Shown here piece by piece: positions 63,567-64,000 of a stretch of 64,000 nucleotides of DNA (position 1 is the first letter of the stretch; each line of letters starts with the position of its first letter). This DNA comes from Bradysia coprophila. Taxonomy: Eukaryota > Arthropoda > Insecta > Diptera > Sciaridae. The stretch spans positions 1,674,001 through 1,738,000 of the forward strand of contig NW_023503616.1 of assembly GCF_014529535.1 (NCBI RefSeq). Direction: 5' to 3'. A program made the translations under genes and the position numbers. Below the pieces are notes generated by a model. It was not told the origin of the DNA. It did no database searches and saw only the letters and a list, made by a program, of their open reading frames with translations.

Positions 63567-64000
63567 ATGTTGCAGATTGTTAATTCCTTAAAGATTATTC
63601 CCAAAAAGCATTGTAATATGCCACTTTTACATAGATCATTAACGTCTTATGATATACGTAATCACTTTCTGGACTACATCATCAAAACAAGCGATCCCGC
63701 AATCACTGGATCTAACTTCCGAAAAGTATTTGATAGGAAAAAATCAGCTTGTAGCGAATCTGTTAATTTGGAGCGACATGCAGCCAGTAAGCCGACCGAC
63801 ATGAGAAAATCTGTAACTAGTAGTCATTATTCTAGTATTATGCTAATGCGTCGAAACTGGTCACTTGGTGATTATTTTGAGGTAAGGTTCTCTGCCAGTT
63901 ACTTGCATTACTCGGTAATGTGACTGCATTCACTTCCAAACCAGAAAGGAATACTTGGATTAGCTGTTAATCTGTTCAAGGGCCAATGCCAAAACACTTC
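63567..64000 (+). CDS. Divergent alanyl-tRNA-synthetase-like protein, 5' end only
   Basis: Exon 1 is 63567-63881 and exon 2 begins at 63945, across a 63-nt GT..AG intron in phase 0. The gene runs off the window, so only about 123 residues are seen. The N-terminus MLQIVNSLKIIPKKHC..LHRS is basic and lacks acids, like a mitochondrial presequence. LTSYDIRNHFLDYIIKT then resembles the AlaRS opening (xxIRxxFLDYF), DPAI..NFRKVF resembles DPTxxFxNAGMNQFKxVF with a gap, and RRNWSLGDYFE matches the AlaRS GNWSFGDYFK motif. The HHTFFEML block that should precede it reads HYSSIMLM, and the cysteine/glycine-rich CVRxGGKHND region is replaced. Seen: the similarity pattern and open frame. Inferred: either a fast-evolving mitochondrial AlaRS or a non-catalytic paralogue. 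ATG context CACAAAAAATG is good. Confidence 0.45.

Overview
The window looks like nuclear DNA of an insect, most likely a dipteran. It is AT-rich with long homopolymers, has short introns with GT..AG ends, and carries genes whose closest relatives I know are Drosophila knockout (ko/STOX1), Caper (RBM39) and ZnT63C (SLC30A1). A lower dipteran such as a fungus gnat or midge would fit, but that is inference. There are no bacterial operons, rRNA genes, recognisable tRNAs or CRISPR arrays.

Layout. 1-18.6 kb: no gene recognised, only degenerate repeats. 18.7-27.7 kb (+): eight-exon knockout/STOX-like gene, with two long 5' introns full of small hairpin transposons and a compact 3' half. 27.7-35.0 kb: a transposon district holding a 491-bp element with an 8-bp target duplication, a 1.39-kb near-complete palindrome, and a GC-richer retroelement-like segment that ends in a third copy of the palindrome terminus. 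35.0-39.8 kb (+): seven-exon Caper/RBM39. 39.8-42.7 kb: a 93-bp tandem duplication, TTAA-flanked MITEs and a reverse-transcriptase C-terminal remnant. 42.97-43.71 kb (+): a two-exon gene of unknown family (228 aa). 44.6-45.1 kb (-): a second reverse-transcriptase remnant. 48.5-52.5 kb (-): nine-exon ZnT1-like zinc exporter. 52.6-61.7 kb: no gene recognised, several MITEs. 61.7-62.4 kb (-): 3' end of an unrecognised coiled-coil gene. 63.57 kb to the window end (+): 5' end of a divergent alanyl-tRNA-synthetase-like gene.

The genes do not form a pathway: a transcription factor, a splicing/transcription cofactor and a zinc exporter are simply neighbours. The reconstructed exon chains of ko (974 aa), Caper (549 aa) and ZnT1 (449 aa) keep an open frame through every junction, so I am confident in them. 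The most unusual content is the mobile DNA (at least five families of short inverted-repeat elements and the giant palindrome) and the AlaRS-like gene whose class II motif region looks degraded.
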